DNA from: Carya illinoinensis | Lineage: Eukaryota > Streptophyta > Magnoliopsida > Fagales > Juglandaceae | Assembly (NCBI RefSeq): GCF_018687715.1 | Contig: NC_056760.1 | Coordinates: forward strand, 7,415,501 to 7,479,500 | DNA length: 64,000 nt | Reading direction: 5' to 3' | Shown here: positions 11,390-22,708 of the stretch, piece after piece | Layout: each line of letters starts with the position of its first letter | Numbering within the stretch: position 1 is the stretch's first letter | Program-made: the position numbers and the translations under genes | The notes under the pieces: model-generated | What the model was told of the DNA's origin: nothing | Database searches by the model: none | Seen by the model: the letters and a program-made list of their open reading frames with translations, nothing else

Positions 11390-13330
11390 CTTCAACATGT
11401 TTATTGGTACGCTTTTAAAAATGTTAAGTCTATTCTCGGCATCCAAGATAATGGTGTAAGCACATCATCAAGTGCATCCCCGTGCATGGTTAATCAGTAG
11501 ATGATCAGATCGATCGATGCTTGTCATATATATATTTACGTTTATGCAAAAAATCAAAGGAGACATTAATATTACAGATGGACAGAACTACGATATCTAT
11601 AGAGAAGGTGGGGAAGAGAAGGAAGGAAGATAAAAGACGCGTCTCCCACATCATACTGATCATCTCAAATTAATTTCAGCCTTTTATTTATCTTTTTCCT
11701 TACCATAAAAGGGTTTACTTTCCAAGGCTGCCCGGAGGGAATTTGGATCGTCCTCACATGACAAAAGGCATCCTGATTGTCTTTGACTCTTTGGGAAAGA
11801 AGGAGAATCAGTTTTAAGGATTAGGTCTGGCTAAAGGACACCCAAAACTGGCTCGTTATGAGTGACATGTGCATTTTGTTACTATAGAAAGAGAGAAAGA
11901 TTAAAGATAAACCAAGGGATTAAACTATGAAATTAACAGAGAACACTACGTGGAAGAGAAGGAGATTGGGTATAGAAAAATGTGGAACTCCCAGCCCTAC
12001 TACCTAGAAAATACTTGAAGTTTTGTCTTCGTGTTTGCATGGGGAGTTGACGTTTCATTATTTTTATAGCTCCTAAGAATCTTTCTAAGAATTACTTGTT
12101 TTATAATATTTTTAATGGATGAAAACGTCCAACTTAGCTCACTACAATGTCATGCATGCATGGTCTCCTACATTTCTGAATGGGAAACATTTTTAAATTA
12201 ATCAGCATAAAGGAGAATCATGTCTGATTACTGCAGCTAGCATTGAGAGTCGAGACACTACTCTAACATCAATATTAATATATATCTCTGGCCAGGGTGT
12301 ACAATTTCGATCATCGTGGTAATTTCATCGAATTAATGGAGCTTTTCGTGATGCCTGATCAGGAATAACGTCCGGCTTGCCAAGATGTTTCCTTTCGGTT
12401 CCTTTTTTCCCACCATTCTTCATATATTATATGGATGGCATGAGTCTTCATGCATGGTCCTCAAGTCAAGGCTACCTAAGAGTAGTGGGTGAAAATTTCA
12501 ATTAAACCATATATATTGTAACAGACGAATTAAGGCAAAAGTTCTGCCATTATTGATGGGATATTATATAGTACGTGTATATGGGACTACTAGCAGTATC
12601 CATGGATCCACAATTTCCCATTAAACAGCGAGACATGGTCTAATAACAAGTTGACAACTAAGACTCGTTTTTGACTGGAGGTTCGAATTTATAAAGACGT
12701 CAAATATTACCAGTTTTTGATCGAGAGGTAGCTAATTTTATTGGAAATGAAAAAAAAAACTAATTATTATAAATTAGACGTCAGCCAGTTTTTGGGGTTG
12801 TTTGGATTAAGAGGTTCTCGATCGAATAATGTAACATACAATTGTAGAGTGTGTAAGCACCGCATAATTATTTTAAAAAATAATGCAGTCTATTATTAAA
12901 AAATTAATTTTTTTATATAAATATATACCGTATTTATACCTATTTTTAAAAAAAAAACGATTATGTGGTGATTGCACATTTCACAATTACCATTATTATT
13001 TCTCGTACATATATATATATATATATATAACCTCTAAAATAGGGAACTATCATAATAGTATATTTGTTTTACACCAACATTACATGTAGGAAACAGAGTA
13101 GGTACCAAAGAAACCCAGTGGGCATATTTATAGAAAAATAATATAACCGAATCTATATGTGAATATCCATGAAGTTTTGGCAAAATACTCGCCGCAAACA
13201 TAGGCAAATTATGCAATCTTAGAGAGAGAGAGAATAAAAGTATCATGCATGACACCCAGGTTGACAGTACTAGTTTTCTGTTCTGCTTTCCATCTTTATT
13301 TACACGCCAACCTTTCGGCTTTCTATTCTA
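10271..13330. other. intergenic, no gene seen
   Basis: AT-rich sequence with a poly-A tract (11343-11385, interrupted at the left) and TA runs near 13008-13029. I looked for a target-site duplication around the poly-A and found none, so it is not called a retroposon. Short frames (10530-10712, 11306-11500, 12883-13089) are low-complexity or domainless. Confidence 0.5.
11343..11385 (+). repeat. poly-A tract
   Basis: Interrupted A run of about 40 bases without an identifiable retroposon body or flanking duplication. Confidence 0.8.
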
Positions 13331-13369
13331 TTAATCTTGAGGTTAGATGCTAAGAATATATGTTACCTT

Positions 13370-13512
13370 CGGATAGTGAGGTGATATTAGATAATCTATC
13401 AATAGTAATAAAAGAGTAATAATAAAATATTAAATAGTAATGAAAAGTACGTGTAAAATAATGATAAAATATTAAACAATAGTGGAGTGATCTCTCCACT
13501 TTCCAAACACAA
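13370..13512 (+). repeat. MITE-like dispersed repeat
   Basis: AT-rich block ending CCAAACACAACC, with internal ATAATAAAATATTAAA phrases shared with 40050-40160. The end resembles the terminal inverted repeat of the family described at 57871-58065. Boundaries are approximate. Confidence 0.45.
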
Positions 13513-13519
13513 CCTTAGA

Positions 13520-13735
13520 ATATTTTAAAGTATCCGTAAATAATTATGAGTTAAGATGTTTAAATAAGTTTTGTGTAAGAGTGGATCCCATTGAAAAAGT
13601 GAATAGTAGTGATCAGTTTGAATGTATGAAATAAGTTGAGATATATTTAATTTGTTGTGAAAAATTAAAAAAGTGATAGATATAATCAATTGAGATGAAA
13701 AAAGTTGTGTTTGGGACGAGGGTATTCTCATCCCG
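13520..13735 (+). repeat. MITE-like dispersed repeat
   Basis: Contains GTGGATCCCATTG and GTGAATAGTAGTGA in an AT-rich body. The same words occur reverse-complemented at 50440-50665. It ends near GTGTTTGGGACGAG. Boundaries are approximate. Confidence 0.45.
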
Positions 13736-13799
13736 TACAAAAATATTTTAAAAGATCTCAGATATTCTCTCCACCAAAAGGCAACCTAGCTAACTATTT

Positions 13800-15034
13800 T
13801 AGAGTCGACAAAACAGATAAATAAGGGGATGAATCGGATGATTTGCATTATTATAGGTTTTGTTTATGATTTCACATCATTGTAGAAGTTGTGACAATGA
13901 CGAGGAGAGGAGCAAGTAGATAATAAATTAGTTCTCAGTTCACCTACAAAGGATACCTTGTCAAGAGATGAGATCAAAACAACTTAAATGTGAAGCTTCA
14001 AGAAATAAAGATGGTTAAAGAAAAACCCATATCTAGTACGTCACGATCCATTAATGAAGAAACCCTCTAGAGGGTTGCAAAGCTTTTTGGAAGATTTTAG
14101 TAGCAATGTGCTTGAGCATCTAGAGACACTTAATTTGGGCTTGTTTTGGGCAAATTTGTATATCTTAAAATTGAAATATTCTTTTTGTATTACTACAATT
14201 ACTTCTTCTTTTTCTCTGATATTACTACAATTACTTACAAAAACAAATTTGTGACAATGTTCTTATTGGGAGTACTTCAGAAAGAAATTGGGAATTACGT
14301 TATAATGGATAGCGAGTTGAATACAAAATTTCACTATAAGAAAAATAAGTATTTATGATAAATTATTTGCAACGAAAATAATTATTTGTAACGAGAATAG
14401 ATTCATTTTGACAATAAATAGTCATTTTAGCAAAAAAAATAACTGACAGGAAACAAACATTTTGCTTTTAATAAATTTTTTTTTCTCCATTTTAAAAAAT
14501 ATTACTTTTCATTTGTCATCTTCCGTCATACTTAATTATTGACGAGACATATTATAAAGTTATAGAGAGAGGGGGTCGGAGGGATTAAGAGGGTAGCCCT
14601 CACCCACCTAATTTCTCTAAATGGGAGGAAGATTTGTATTCATCCATAAAACCAATTCAAATTTTAGAGAAGCTAACCCATAGTGCATGCCCATGTCAAC
14701 TAATTGAGTAGGGTCATTCTTATTTAAATGAATTTATGGATCATCCGCACGTGTGTGCTTAAGTGGAATATATATATAATATATATATATAAGTACATAC
14801 AGATCATATACAAATGCATCTACAAAGAGATCAATAATTAGAAATAAAATAATATTTATATATATAGGGCCCCCTCTAATTAACCAAATAAAAACGTGCA
14901 GTCTAACAAAAACATCCATGAAGTACTATTGAAAGTAAAGAATATGAAATAACATGTGGTTGAATCGGTGAAATATTGATTGGAGGAGACATTAATTCAA
15001 TGGTGAATCCCTTATAAGGACATAATTAGTTGCA
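13800..15034. other. intergenic, no gene seen
   Basis: AT-rich, with TA-rich runs around 14770-14870. The open frames at 14054-14358 and 14734-14919 are hydrophobic low-complexity translations of AT-rich DNA and are not supported as genes. Confidence 0.5.
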
Positions 15035-15149
15035 TCATCCACCTTTATAAATTATAAATGCTAGTAGTTTTATATTTAAAGATCTACAATTAAGAGAACG
15101 TTATCAATTTATTATATTGTATTTTATTTAATTTAATTTTGCATGCACA
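15035..15149 (+). promoter_or_regulatory. promoter-like block, copy B of a diverged duplicated segment
   Basis: Carries the same 18-base TATA-containing word as 8429-8446, then CAATTAAGAGAA and TTTTGCATGCACA in the same order but with wider spacing. An 81-codon frame at 15139-15384 follows. It has no recognisable domain and is unrelated in sequence to the frame after copy A, so it is not annotated as a gene. Confidence 0.4.
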
Positions 15150-15480
15150 CGCTTTGCAAATGGTAATCAATATGGACCCCTCTCCAATGTACAAGAATCA
15201 TGAAGATCCATGGCTGGAGTTGGGCCGGCCTGTAAAGCCATCATCATCTCAGATTATGGAGAGAGACGTCGAGAGTATACATCGTAACACTTTTTTGAGC
15301 ATGAACTCTCATTTAATTTCGCGACTTTCTGAAATCTTTCTTTATCTTGGGCCCGGCCCTGCTTTCTTGTTGTCGACTCAGTAGCTGAGCGACGGGATGG
15401 ATGTAGTTCTTTTGAGAGAACTGGATATCTATTTAAGATGCATGCTTGCTGGTTGTATTCCTTTCGTTAGTTGTATCTAT
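15150..15480. other. intergenic, downstream of the PCO gene
   Basis: No feature is supported. The 3'UTR of the minus-strand PCO gene may extend into the right side. Confidence 0.4.
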
Positions 15481-15863
15481 TTTGAACACCAGAAAAGAGT
15501 CGTAGAAAGGGCATAAATCACTCGAAACGTATGCTGACACAGACAACTTCCGAAAATACAACGCTATTCACAGAACAGAACTTCGCAAGGTGGTCAAAAT
15601 CCAACTGCAAGTCGAGTATCTGAACGCCACCTGTTACAGTAAAGAAACAATCACAGCATGGTAAAAGACTTTTGGTATCCAATCCAACTTAAGAGATATG
15701 TACAATCAAATGCCTCCCAATGGGAATGACAGCAGTTATTGCCAACATCCCAGCAATTATTGCCGCGGCCGTCGATGGCAAACGCTCCAGCAATCTCCTC
15801 ACTGACTCATTTGTTTGGCTGCCGTAACTAGTAGTTTGTGGTACTTGAAATCCAAAAACCGCT

Positions 15864-17848
15864 TCAACTTCTAATAACGGGACCCCTGTACAGCCCCCTC
15901 TGGACCACCAAGTTTTCAGGAGGTTGAATCTCTTCCAACCAAACCACTTCAGATGGTTCTATACCACATTGTTCATCAATATCTTTAGGAGAACAAAAGA
16001 AACAGAAATGGTTAGTTCAGGGCATTAGAAGTAAACGAAGCATTTATCTGTCATGCAGAACAAGGGAGGGGAAGAGATGATACCTGGTAGATCACTCCTA
16101 GGGGATTTCCTGAAATAAGAGCAGTGCCGGCCATCTTCCGAGGAGTATGGGGGTGAAAGGATATCGAAGATAGCGCAGGGAGTCAAGGCTTTAAAACAGT
16201 GAATATTGCCACCGCTGCTTGGATGTAGGATTGTTGTATCACAAGGTGCACTCATCTCACAATCTCTAACAAGTTTTGCAGGTCTGGCTGCAAATTTCCA
16301 CTAATCCACAATCAGTGAATCCTACCGATCCACAGTCGGGTTCATTTTCAGTTACAGGTGGACAAATATTCTAATCCAGCAATCTATCAATACCAAAATC
16401 AAACCTCTATATTCTTTATCTGAGTTTCTTTCATAATGAATGGTAGTTGAAGAGATATATATATATATATATTTTAAGTAAATACTGAAAAATTAAAGAT
16501 ACAGTTTATCAACAAGATGAGGAGCAAAAGGAAGACATAAATAACGAATATACTACTGCTCGAGCAAGAGTAAGAAGGCATTCATCATACATGAAAACAA
16601 ACAAGGTGACAAGGATGAGAACTGAAGAAATAAGTTTTAATTGTGGAAAGCATCAAACTGGCTGAATAAAATATCCAAGGATCATAGGATCACAAAAAGG
16701 AGAGGGTACACTTTGTGACTTTGCACCCCAAAACAGTTACCCTTTTGCAATGTGGTACCTTAACTACTACTTTTGACACATTGCATCCTCGAGCTATAAA
16801 AATGTTATGATGCGGTTATAAAAAAATGTTAAAATGTGGGCATTCCATTAAGATCCGACCATAGAGATTGTGTCATGTCACCAATTTGTCATCCACATTA
16901 ACGTACAGGTAATAGACAAGAAAAAAATTAAGGACATGCTTAGAATGGATTCAACCAAGCTAGTTGCTCCGAACAACCTCAGCACCATGGAGCAGAATGA
17001 GGGAGACCATGATTGATATTATTTTGACCAAAATATTTATATTACAAATAAAAAAGAGGCACACATCAGAATATCAGTCCAAATCACTATCACAGATCCA
17101 TAATGTAATCTTGAAATATGATAAGGTTATTGAAGATGGGCACCTTGAGATAGATCTGCAGAACCTGAACCGGGAATATCAAGCCAATCATATGACCTCA
17201 CGTGCAACGAGCCATAAAGAAGCTTGCTCAATACAGTCATTCCAGGATGATTATGAAGCGGTATGATAGAGCCAGGTAGCATGCAGAAAATTCCAATCTG
17301 AGACAAGGTCCAAAAATTTTCCAAGTACAAGTCACAATCCAGCTTTGATTACAAATACCCAATCCACTCAACCAAAACCAAGTGTAAGAAAATCATTAAG
17401 TTCTGAATGTAAAATCTAATCGTTAATGTCCTAACAAGATTCAACTTGCTTACAGACAATTTGGCACATTCATGCAAGTGCAGATATTTAATTGGTGATG
17501 GCCACTGATGACTGCCATTACGCCCATTACGCCCTTTTTTCCCATTGCTACCTTTCACAGAAGCTTTCCATTGACGTGCTAATTGTGCTTCCTGCTCGAG
17601 ACCCACATTAGAAGGCTTCAATTCATCTGGAATGGCATTATATGGAAGTGTTAAATCTCAGTACGATAAACTTGGCTTGGGCCAAGTGCAAGTAAACTAG
17701 ATTCATGAAAACAAGACAAACATGATTCAAGTTTCTTAATCCTCCTACCTAAACTAGAACGAACTTTTCGAAGAGCTTCTTCTGAAACCGGACCATCAGT
17801 AGAGAATGACACCTTGCAGGCGTCATATAGCTTCTGAACAACTGGCAT
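15864..17848 (-). CDS. PCO: plant cysteine oxidase (PCO4/5-type thiol dioxygenase)
   Basis: Five exons on the minus strand: 17848-17749, 17626-17454, 17297-17144, 16287-16084 and 15982-15864. All junctions are GT..AG and in phase (750 nt, 249 aa). PCOs are non-haem iron dioxygenases that oxidise N-terminal cysteine of ERF-VII and VRN2-type proteins, marking them for the N-degron pathway when oxygen is present. The cupin iron ligands are all visible: the HNH pair His106 and His108 in PLHNHPGM, and His172 in GGNIHCFKA. The ILSPPY and GRHCxYFRKSP segments and the C-terminal WLEEIQPP...YRGPVIR are family hallmarks. The short N-terminus ([12 protein letters not shown]) matches the A-type PCO4/5 group rather than the longer hypoxia-induced PCO1/2 group. 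A 5'UTR exon ending at 18643 (CTCAG|GTACTC in gene sense) probably splices to 17884. Confidence 0.96.
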
Positions 17849-17883
17849 GGTATGAAGAACGTAGCAGTCTAACGATGAATTGA

Positions 17884-18643
17884 TCTGAATATCCCAGTAA
17901 CTGAATTCTTAATTATCAGTCACCAAAACAGTGGAGTAGATCAAGCATCTAAATCATAAGAACCTATTGGGTTGCTCAAGGTTAAGCAAGTGCATTAAAA
18001 AACAACTTTCTTTCTCTGCAACAATTCCAAAATCCAGCCCTACGTGAACCCAAGGGACAGCAATAGACATGCATGGTAGTCAGTTAACCCCGTCCACGGT
18101 TAGCTCAAAGCACCTATCAAACCAACGTAACAAGAGCATCATGTCGTAAATTTCTGAAAATAATAGAAACAACTCTAGTTCATACGTATTTTTTCTCTCA
18201 AAATGGGCAGATGTACAATGAAGAACCATTCTTAATGCTCCAATTATAATCTCTGAGAAAACGTAAAAGATTTTACCCCATTTGATATCTGGCGGAACTT
18301 AGTATTATTGAAAAAAATGGGTTTGGGGGGGGGGGGGGGGGGGTCAACTATCCGACCGAGTTAAATCAAGCTTAGAAATTAAACGACCCAAAATAATAAA
18401 ATTCGGATGAGCTTTCTCTTGCCTTATCTTTCTCAGCGGCCAAAAGCCCACAAAACAAATAAAAATGGCAAGTTTAATCTAAACAAACACGAAATTACTC
18501 AAACATATGAAACAAACACCGTCAAAGTTAAATTAGAGGGAAAAAAATAGACTCAATCCCTAGAACGAGTCAGGCATATTCGGAATTCTTACAGCTACGA
18601 AAGCACCAAAGACAAAGAAAACTCAAGAGAGGGAGGGAGTACC
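17884..18643 (-). other. 5'UTR intron of the PCO gene
   Basis: In gene sense a CTCAG|GTACTC donor at 18643/18642 and a CAG acceptor before 17884 would remove about 760 bases of untranslated leader. No in-frame coding exists upstream of the start codon. It contains the G run at 18325-18343. Inferred from splice-site quality alone. Confidence 0.5.
18325..18343 (+). repeat. homopolymer of 19 G
   Basis: Perfect G run (C run in gene sense) inside the presumed PCO 5'UTR intron. Length may be unreliable in the assembly. Confidence 0.85.
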
Positions 18644-19020
18644 TGAGGTTTTTCTCTGAGACAGAGAGAAAGGACCGTCTGTGAGGAAAGGAGACGGGAG
18701 TTCCAGGAGAGGATTTTTAACAAGAAATGAAAATAATGATGCAATGGCATAATGTACAGAACTGAAACGACGTCACTCAGCCAATGAGCTCTATATGTAT
18801 GTATGTATAGCATGACCAAGTGCAATGTTTATTCTGCGGGGGAGCCTGCGCAAATAATGACAACTTCTTTTTTATTTGCGGCGGATCATTCAGTCACCCT
18901 TCTCGGTCTTGCTGGGTAAATTCATTGAATCTTTTGGATTTATTATTCCTGAGAAACTTGGACTAATAATATTCAATACTATTTTTTTTTAATAATATTC
19001 TAAAATGTCATTTCTAGATT
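18644..19020. other. PCO upstream region
   Basis: Promoter side of the minus-strand PCO gene. It has GA/CT-rich leader sequence near 18640-18700 and a short TATG repeat at 18795-18808. No other gene. Confidence 0.45.
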
Positions 19021-19245
19021 GTGTTTGGTCACAAGAAATTTTTATTTTAAATATAAAATTTTTATCTCATCATTATAACTTTCTTAAATCCTCATACAAA
19101 ATATAATAAATAATTTAATTTTTTCTTAATTTTTTCAAATCTCAATATAATAATAATATTAATATTTAATCTTAAAATTTAAAATTCTAACCTAAAAAAT
19201 CTCAAAAGTCAAAGAAAATCTAGTTTCATTGATACTAACAAATAC
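19021..19245 (-). repeat. MITE-like dispersed repeat, reverse orientation copy
   Basis: Begins GTGTTTGGTCAC, includes ATCTCATCATTATAACTTT and CAAAATATAATAAATAATTT, and ends GATACTAACAAATAC. It is the reverse complement of the plan seen at 57871-58065. Confidence 0.65.
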
Positions 19246-20850
19246 TATTATATAATTAATAAAGCTTGTATGTCGTCTCACTTGACCACTTTGAAGTGAA
19301 TGCTGGTTAAATTTTTTTTTATATTTAGTGATAAAATAAATTATTTTAAATATATTGATATATTTTTTATATTTTAAAATTTTTTAAATCTATTAAAATA
19401 TATAATAAAAAAAAGAAAAACAAAAAAGAAAAAAGTGACTAACAATTATTTTGAACAATCCTACTCAAAGTAGCACTGCTCGTATATATACACGTCATGA
19501 TTAATAATATATATAATTATAAAATACATAAACATCATACAATTATTTTAAATAAAATTAATTTTATATGTTATATTTTATTTTATCTAATTATTATAAT
19601 TTATTTAAATTATTAAACAAAATATAATAAATAAAAAATAAAAATAATATTTTAATAATATTTTATTTTATTTTATTTAACTCATCTTAACTTATTATCT
19701 CTACTTTTCTATTATAATCCTTTTAAGTGAGTTGGGGTCTATTGAGGCCATGACACGGCTTCCGTTTGTTGCTGCTGTTTAGCGTACAATTGAGACATAA
19801 TTCTTAGCAGTTGGTGGAGTCACTTGGGAAAATTACGACGTATTACTGAAAAACTTCGAGTTTGAGACTTGAGAGTGTGAGAGGGTCGGTGGCCCGGTGG
19901 GGACTTCTTGAATTGAATTCGATTGATTTTACATAGTCTGAGAATACGGACGGGTTATATTCTATCTTATTATTGGATGTTATGCTAATTAAAATTTATT
20001 TTTATGTAAATAATTTTAATTATATATAATATGGTGATAAAATAAAAGCATCATTTCATTCATATTTCGAGAATATCTTATAATTTTTTATTAAATGTTA
20101 TTTCTTTGTTTCTTGTAAATTTGATTTTTTATAAGTTGTACTATTTACAAATTTAAGAAATGATATTTATAGTTGTGGTTATGTAAATGTTATGCAATCT
20201 TTTTAAAAAAATTGAATTAATATAAGATCCATATTAAAAAAAATAAAATTAACTTTTTAATCGTAAACTCTACTTTTTTTTAAAATAATTACACAATATT
20301 TATACATTTCATAATTGTACATAACATTACTATACAAATTTAGTTAAAGCACCAATACATTTTAATGTAAATCAATTTAGCAAGATTCCACATCATCAAT
20401 GACGTGCGTGGTTGGTATGCCAACAACTTTTAAATTTATTCGTTGTTTTCTAATAAATTATTAATTAAAAAGAAAAGGAATCAACTTTCATCCATTATGC
20501 TACTGTCCATTAATTATAAACATTATAAAAAAAAGAGTTGAAGCAAGATTATAAACAATGCTACATCAATACCTTATGATAAGCTTAATAATTCTTGGCC
20601 ACCGCAGTGACCGCATCTTGATTATTTTTTAAATAATAATAATAATAGGAAAATTTTATTATACCCCTACTTTATACTATTCAATTTGTCATCTTTACCT
20701 GACACCACAATGTGGTGCCATGTGGCTTAGTAAAAATTTAAAAGATATATATTCAAAATAAAATGACACACGAAAACATAAAGAAATGAAAACTAAAACC
20801 CTAGATTTTCTACCTTTGTTTTTTTCCATTTTCCAACATTCCATAAACGA
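19246..20850. other. intergenic, AT-rich, degenerate repeats
   Basis: Very AT-rich. The block at ~20160-20345 resembles the element at 35841-35985 (shared AATTAATATA-GAT-C phrases and an ATTAACTTTTTAAT core). No coding frame of interest. Confidence 0.45.
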
Positions 20851-20854
20851 GATT

Positions 20855-21255
20855 TCAAAAAAATAAATTTATAAATTGATATGATTTGATGTATTATGTT
20901 AAATTGTAAAATTATTTTTATTATAAAATAGATCTAACACATCATATAAAATTATATATAAATTTGTAAATTTATTTTTGTGAGATCTCTTTATAATTCT
21001 AATATTAATATAGACCAAAAAATTTAAGAATGATGCTACTTTACCTCTCCAGTTATACCGCTTCTAAGCATTCCATATTTTAAAAATGAAAATATTTTAG
21101 TTAGATTATTTTATAAAACTAAATTTATAAATTGACATAATTTTATCACGTAATACGTTAAATTATATAATTTATTTTATTATAAAATAAATCTAACAAA
21201 TTATATGAAGTCACTTCATTTTAAATATTTACAACTTCTAATATCGCATAATATT
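20855..21255. repeat. two adjacent copies of a second dispersed AT-rich repeat
   Basis: Blocks at ~20855-21000 and ~21110-21255 share the plan: AAATTTATAAATTGA-AT, then a TTAAATTGTAAAATTATTTT-like segment, then TAAAAT-AATCTAACA. Related copies are seen at 32640-32820, 41190-41345 and 44640-44770. Boundaries are approximate. Confidence 0.5.
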
Positions 21256-21807
21256 TTATGAAGTGGTTGATGGATTTAATGTCACTTAGAATGAGAGATC
21301 TTAATAGGAATATAGATTAATATTTTGTTACAAATGCGAAAAAATTCAATTACAAAAATACGATCTGTGAAATGTCACCTATGATCAAATCAAGAGAACT
21401 ACAACCAAGAAATATCTCATTTTCTAGAGATAAGCTTCACGTCTATTTGGCCGTGAAGGTAAGCAAGCGACAATAGTTATTTTTTACATCCCTACGTTTA
21501 TATATATATAAAAATAAATTTTGTTACGTATAAATAAAGTTATATATTAATTTATATATTAATATTAATTTTTTATAATTAAAATTTAAATTAATATTAT
21601 TTTTAATAAAATATATTTTTTAATCAATTATATTATATTAGCATATATATTAATATATAATTATATTTATGATTATAAAAAAAAATTATACTTACAGTTA
21701 AATTTTTTCTATATAAATATCGGATAATTTCTAATCATATATTTGAATTATTATATATTAAGTTTTACTAATTTAGATATGAAAATTGTCACAGGTATCC
21801 ACTATCC
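21256..21807. other. intergenic, AT-rich
   Basis: No gene or clear repeat boundary. TA-rich runs near 21500-21700. Confidence 0.45.
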
Positions 21808-21822
21808 AGCACCATCTACTGT
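21808..21822 (+). repeat. left target-site duplication of the retroposon
   Basis: AGCACCATCTACTGT, identical to 22694-22708. Confidence 0.95.
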
Positions 21823-22655
21823 ACTGATTCCCGACGTCGATCTTTCTCTCTAAAACCTCTCCCTTCTCTCTAAACAACAACAAACGTTATCAGCTAGAGG
21901 GGGTGGGAGCTTCGGCTCCCTCCCTTCTCCCTCCATCTCCCCGCCTCCCTCCCCCTCCACCTTCTGGTTTTGTTTTTTTCTTTTTTGTTTTCCGGCTGTA
22001 TAAGGAGGAATCACAGATCTGGAAGAATCCGGCGACCACCGACCAAGACGCGCACCTCCATGGCGTAGCCCAGCCACCGATCTTCAAGACCACCGAATCC
22101 GGTGCCAATCGGAGTGGAGAGTGGCCCGCACGCGCGGGTTAAAGTTTTTCGTCGTTCTGGCGCGTGGTGCTCACGCGCCACCGGGAATCCCTCTGCCGAT
22201 GCCACGAGCGGCGTTTCTGGGACCTGTGAGTCGGGGACTTCCAAGACTGGCCGTTGGTTCTCTCATAGAGTGGCGCGTGTGTTGCACGCGCTACAGTACC
22301 TACGGATTGTACTGGTTTTCCGTGTATAGTGTTTTCTATGTAGTTTCTTTTTATTGTCTTTTGTTTTCAATAAAAAAAAAATCCAAAAAATTAGTCCCCC
22401 CTCCGCTTGGCGGTGTTTGGTGGGGTTGGTACCCTATATCCCGCTTAGTCAGGTATAGGGATTTGGTAACTCTATCTTAGATAGAGTTGTGCTGTCTCTT
22501 AGACTTAGGTCTTTAGAGATTAGCAGTCTGGACTAGACTATGTCAACCATTTTAGTATGTTGGGAAGCTATCAACTGTTGTAATTAACTTGATGTTTAAG
22601 TCAAATTTATAAGTCTTCTTAAATGAATGAATATGATCTGTTATTTAGAAGAAGG

Positions 22656-22693
<38 letters not shown>
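21823..22693 (+). mobile_element. poly(A)-tailed non-autonomous retroposon with structured, GC-rich body
   Basis: An 871-bp insertion ending in a long A run (from 22657) and flanked by a perfect 15-bp target-site duplication, AGCACCATCTACTGT, at 21808-21822 and 22694-22708. A poly-A end plus a 15-bp duplication is the mark of LINE-type target-primed reverse transcription. The body is CT-rich at the 5' end, then GC-rich, against a ~70% AT neighbourhood. It has no ORF resembling a LINE endonuclease or RT, and no gene I can recognise, so it could be an internally deleted LINE, a SINE-like element, or a retrocopy of an unknown non-coding RNA. At least six inverted repeats lie in the body (see the ncRNA entry). 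Confidence 0.88.
21901..22488 (+). ncRNA. series of strong hairpins within the retroposon (candidate structured RNA)
   Basis: Hairpins read directly from the sequence: 21901-21924, a GGGAGC stem closed by a C(UUCG)G tetraloop and extended by GGG/CCC across a U-U mismatch; 22091-22104 (CACCG/CGGTG); 22125-22138 (CCCGC/GCGGG); 22158-22180 (TGGCGCGTG/CACGCGCCA, 9 bp, 5-nt loop); 22270-22294 (10 bp with one G-U, same GCGCGTG/CACGCGC core, 5-nt loop); 22403-22413 (CCGC/GCGG); 22432-22460 (CCCTATA/TATAGGG); 22468-22488 (AACTCTATCT/AGATAGAGTT). UUCG is a known ultra-stable tetraloop. That these form in one RNA is an inference; no known ncRNA family is recognised. Confidence 0.45.
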
Positions 22694-22695
<2 letters not shown>

Positions 22696-22708
22696 CACCA
22701 TCTACTGT
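22694..22708 (+). repeat. right target-site duplication of the retroposon
   Basis: AGCACCATCTACTGT directly after the poly-A tail, identical to 21808-21822. Confidence 0.95.

Noticed and set aside
22121..22480. 119-codon frame inside the retroposon
   Set aside because: No domain. It crosses the hairpins and a poly-A-like run. The evidence favours a non-coding element.
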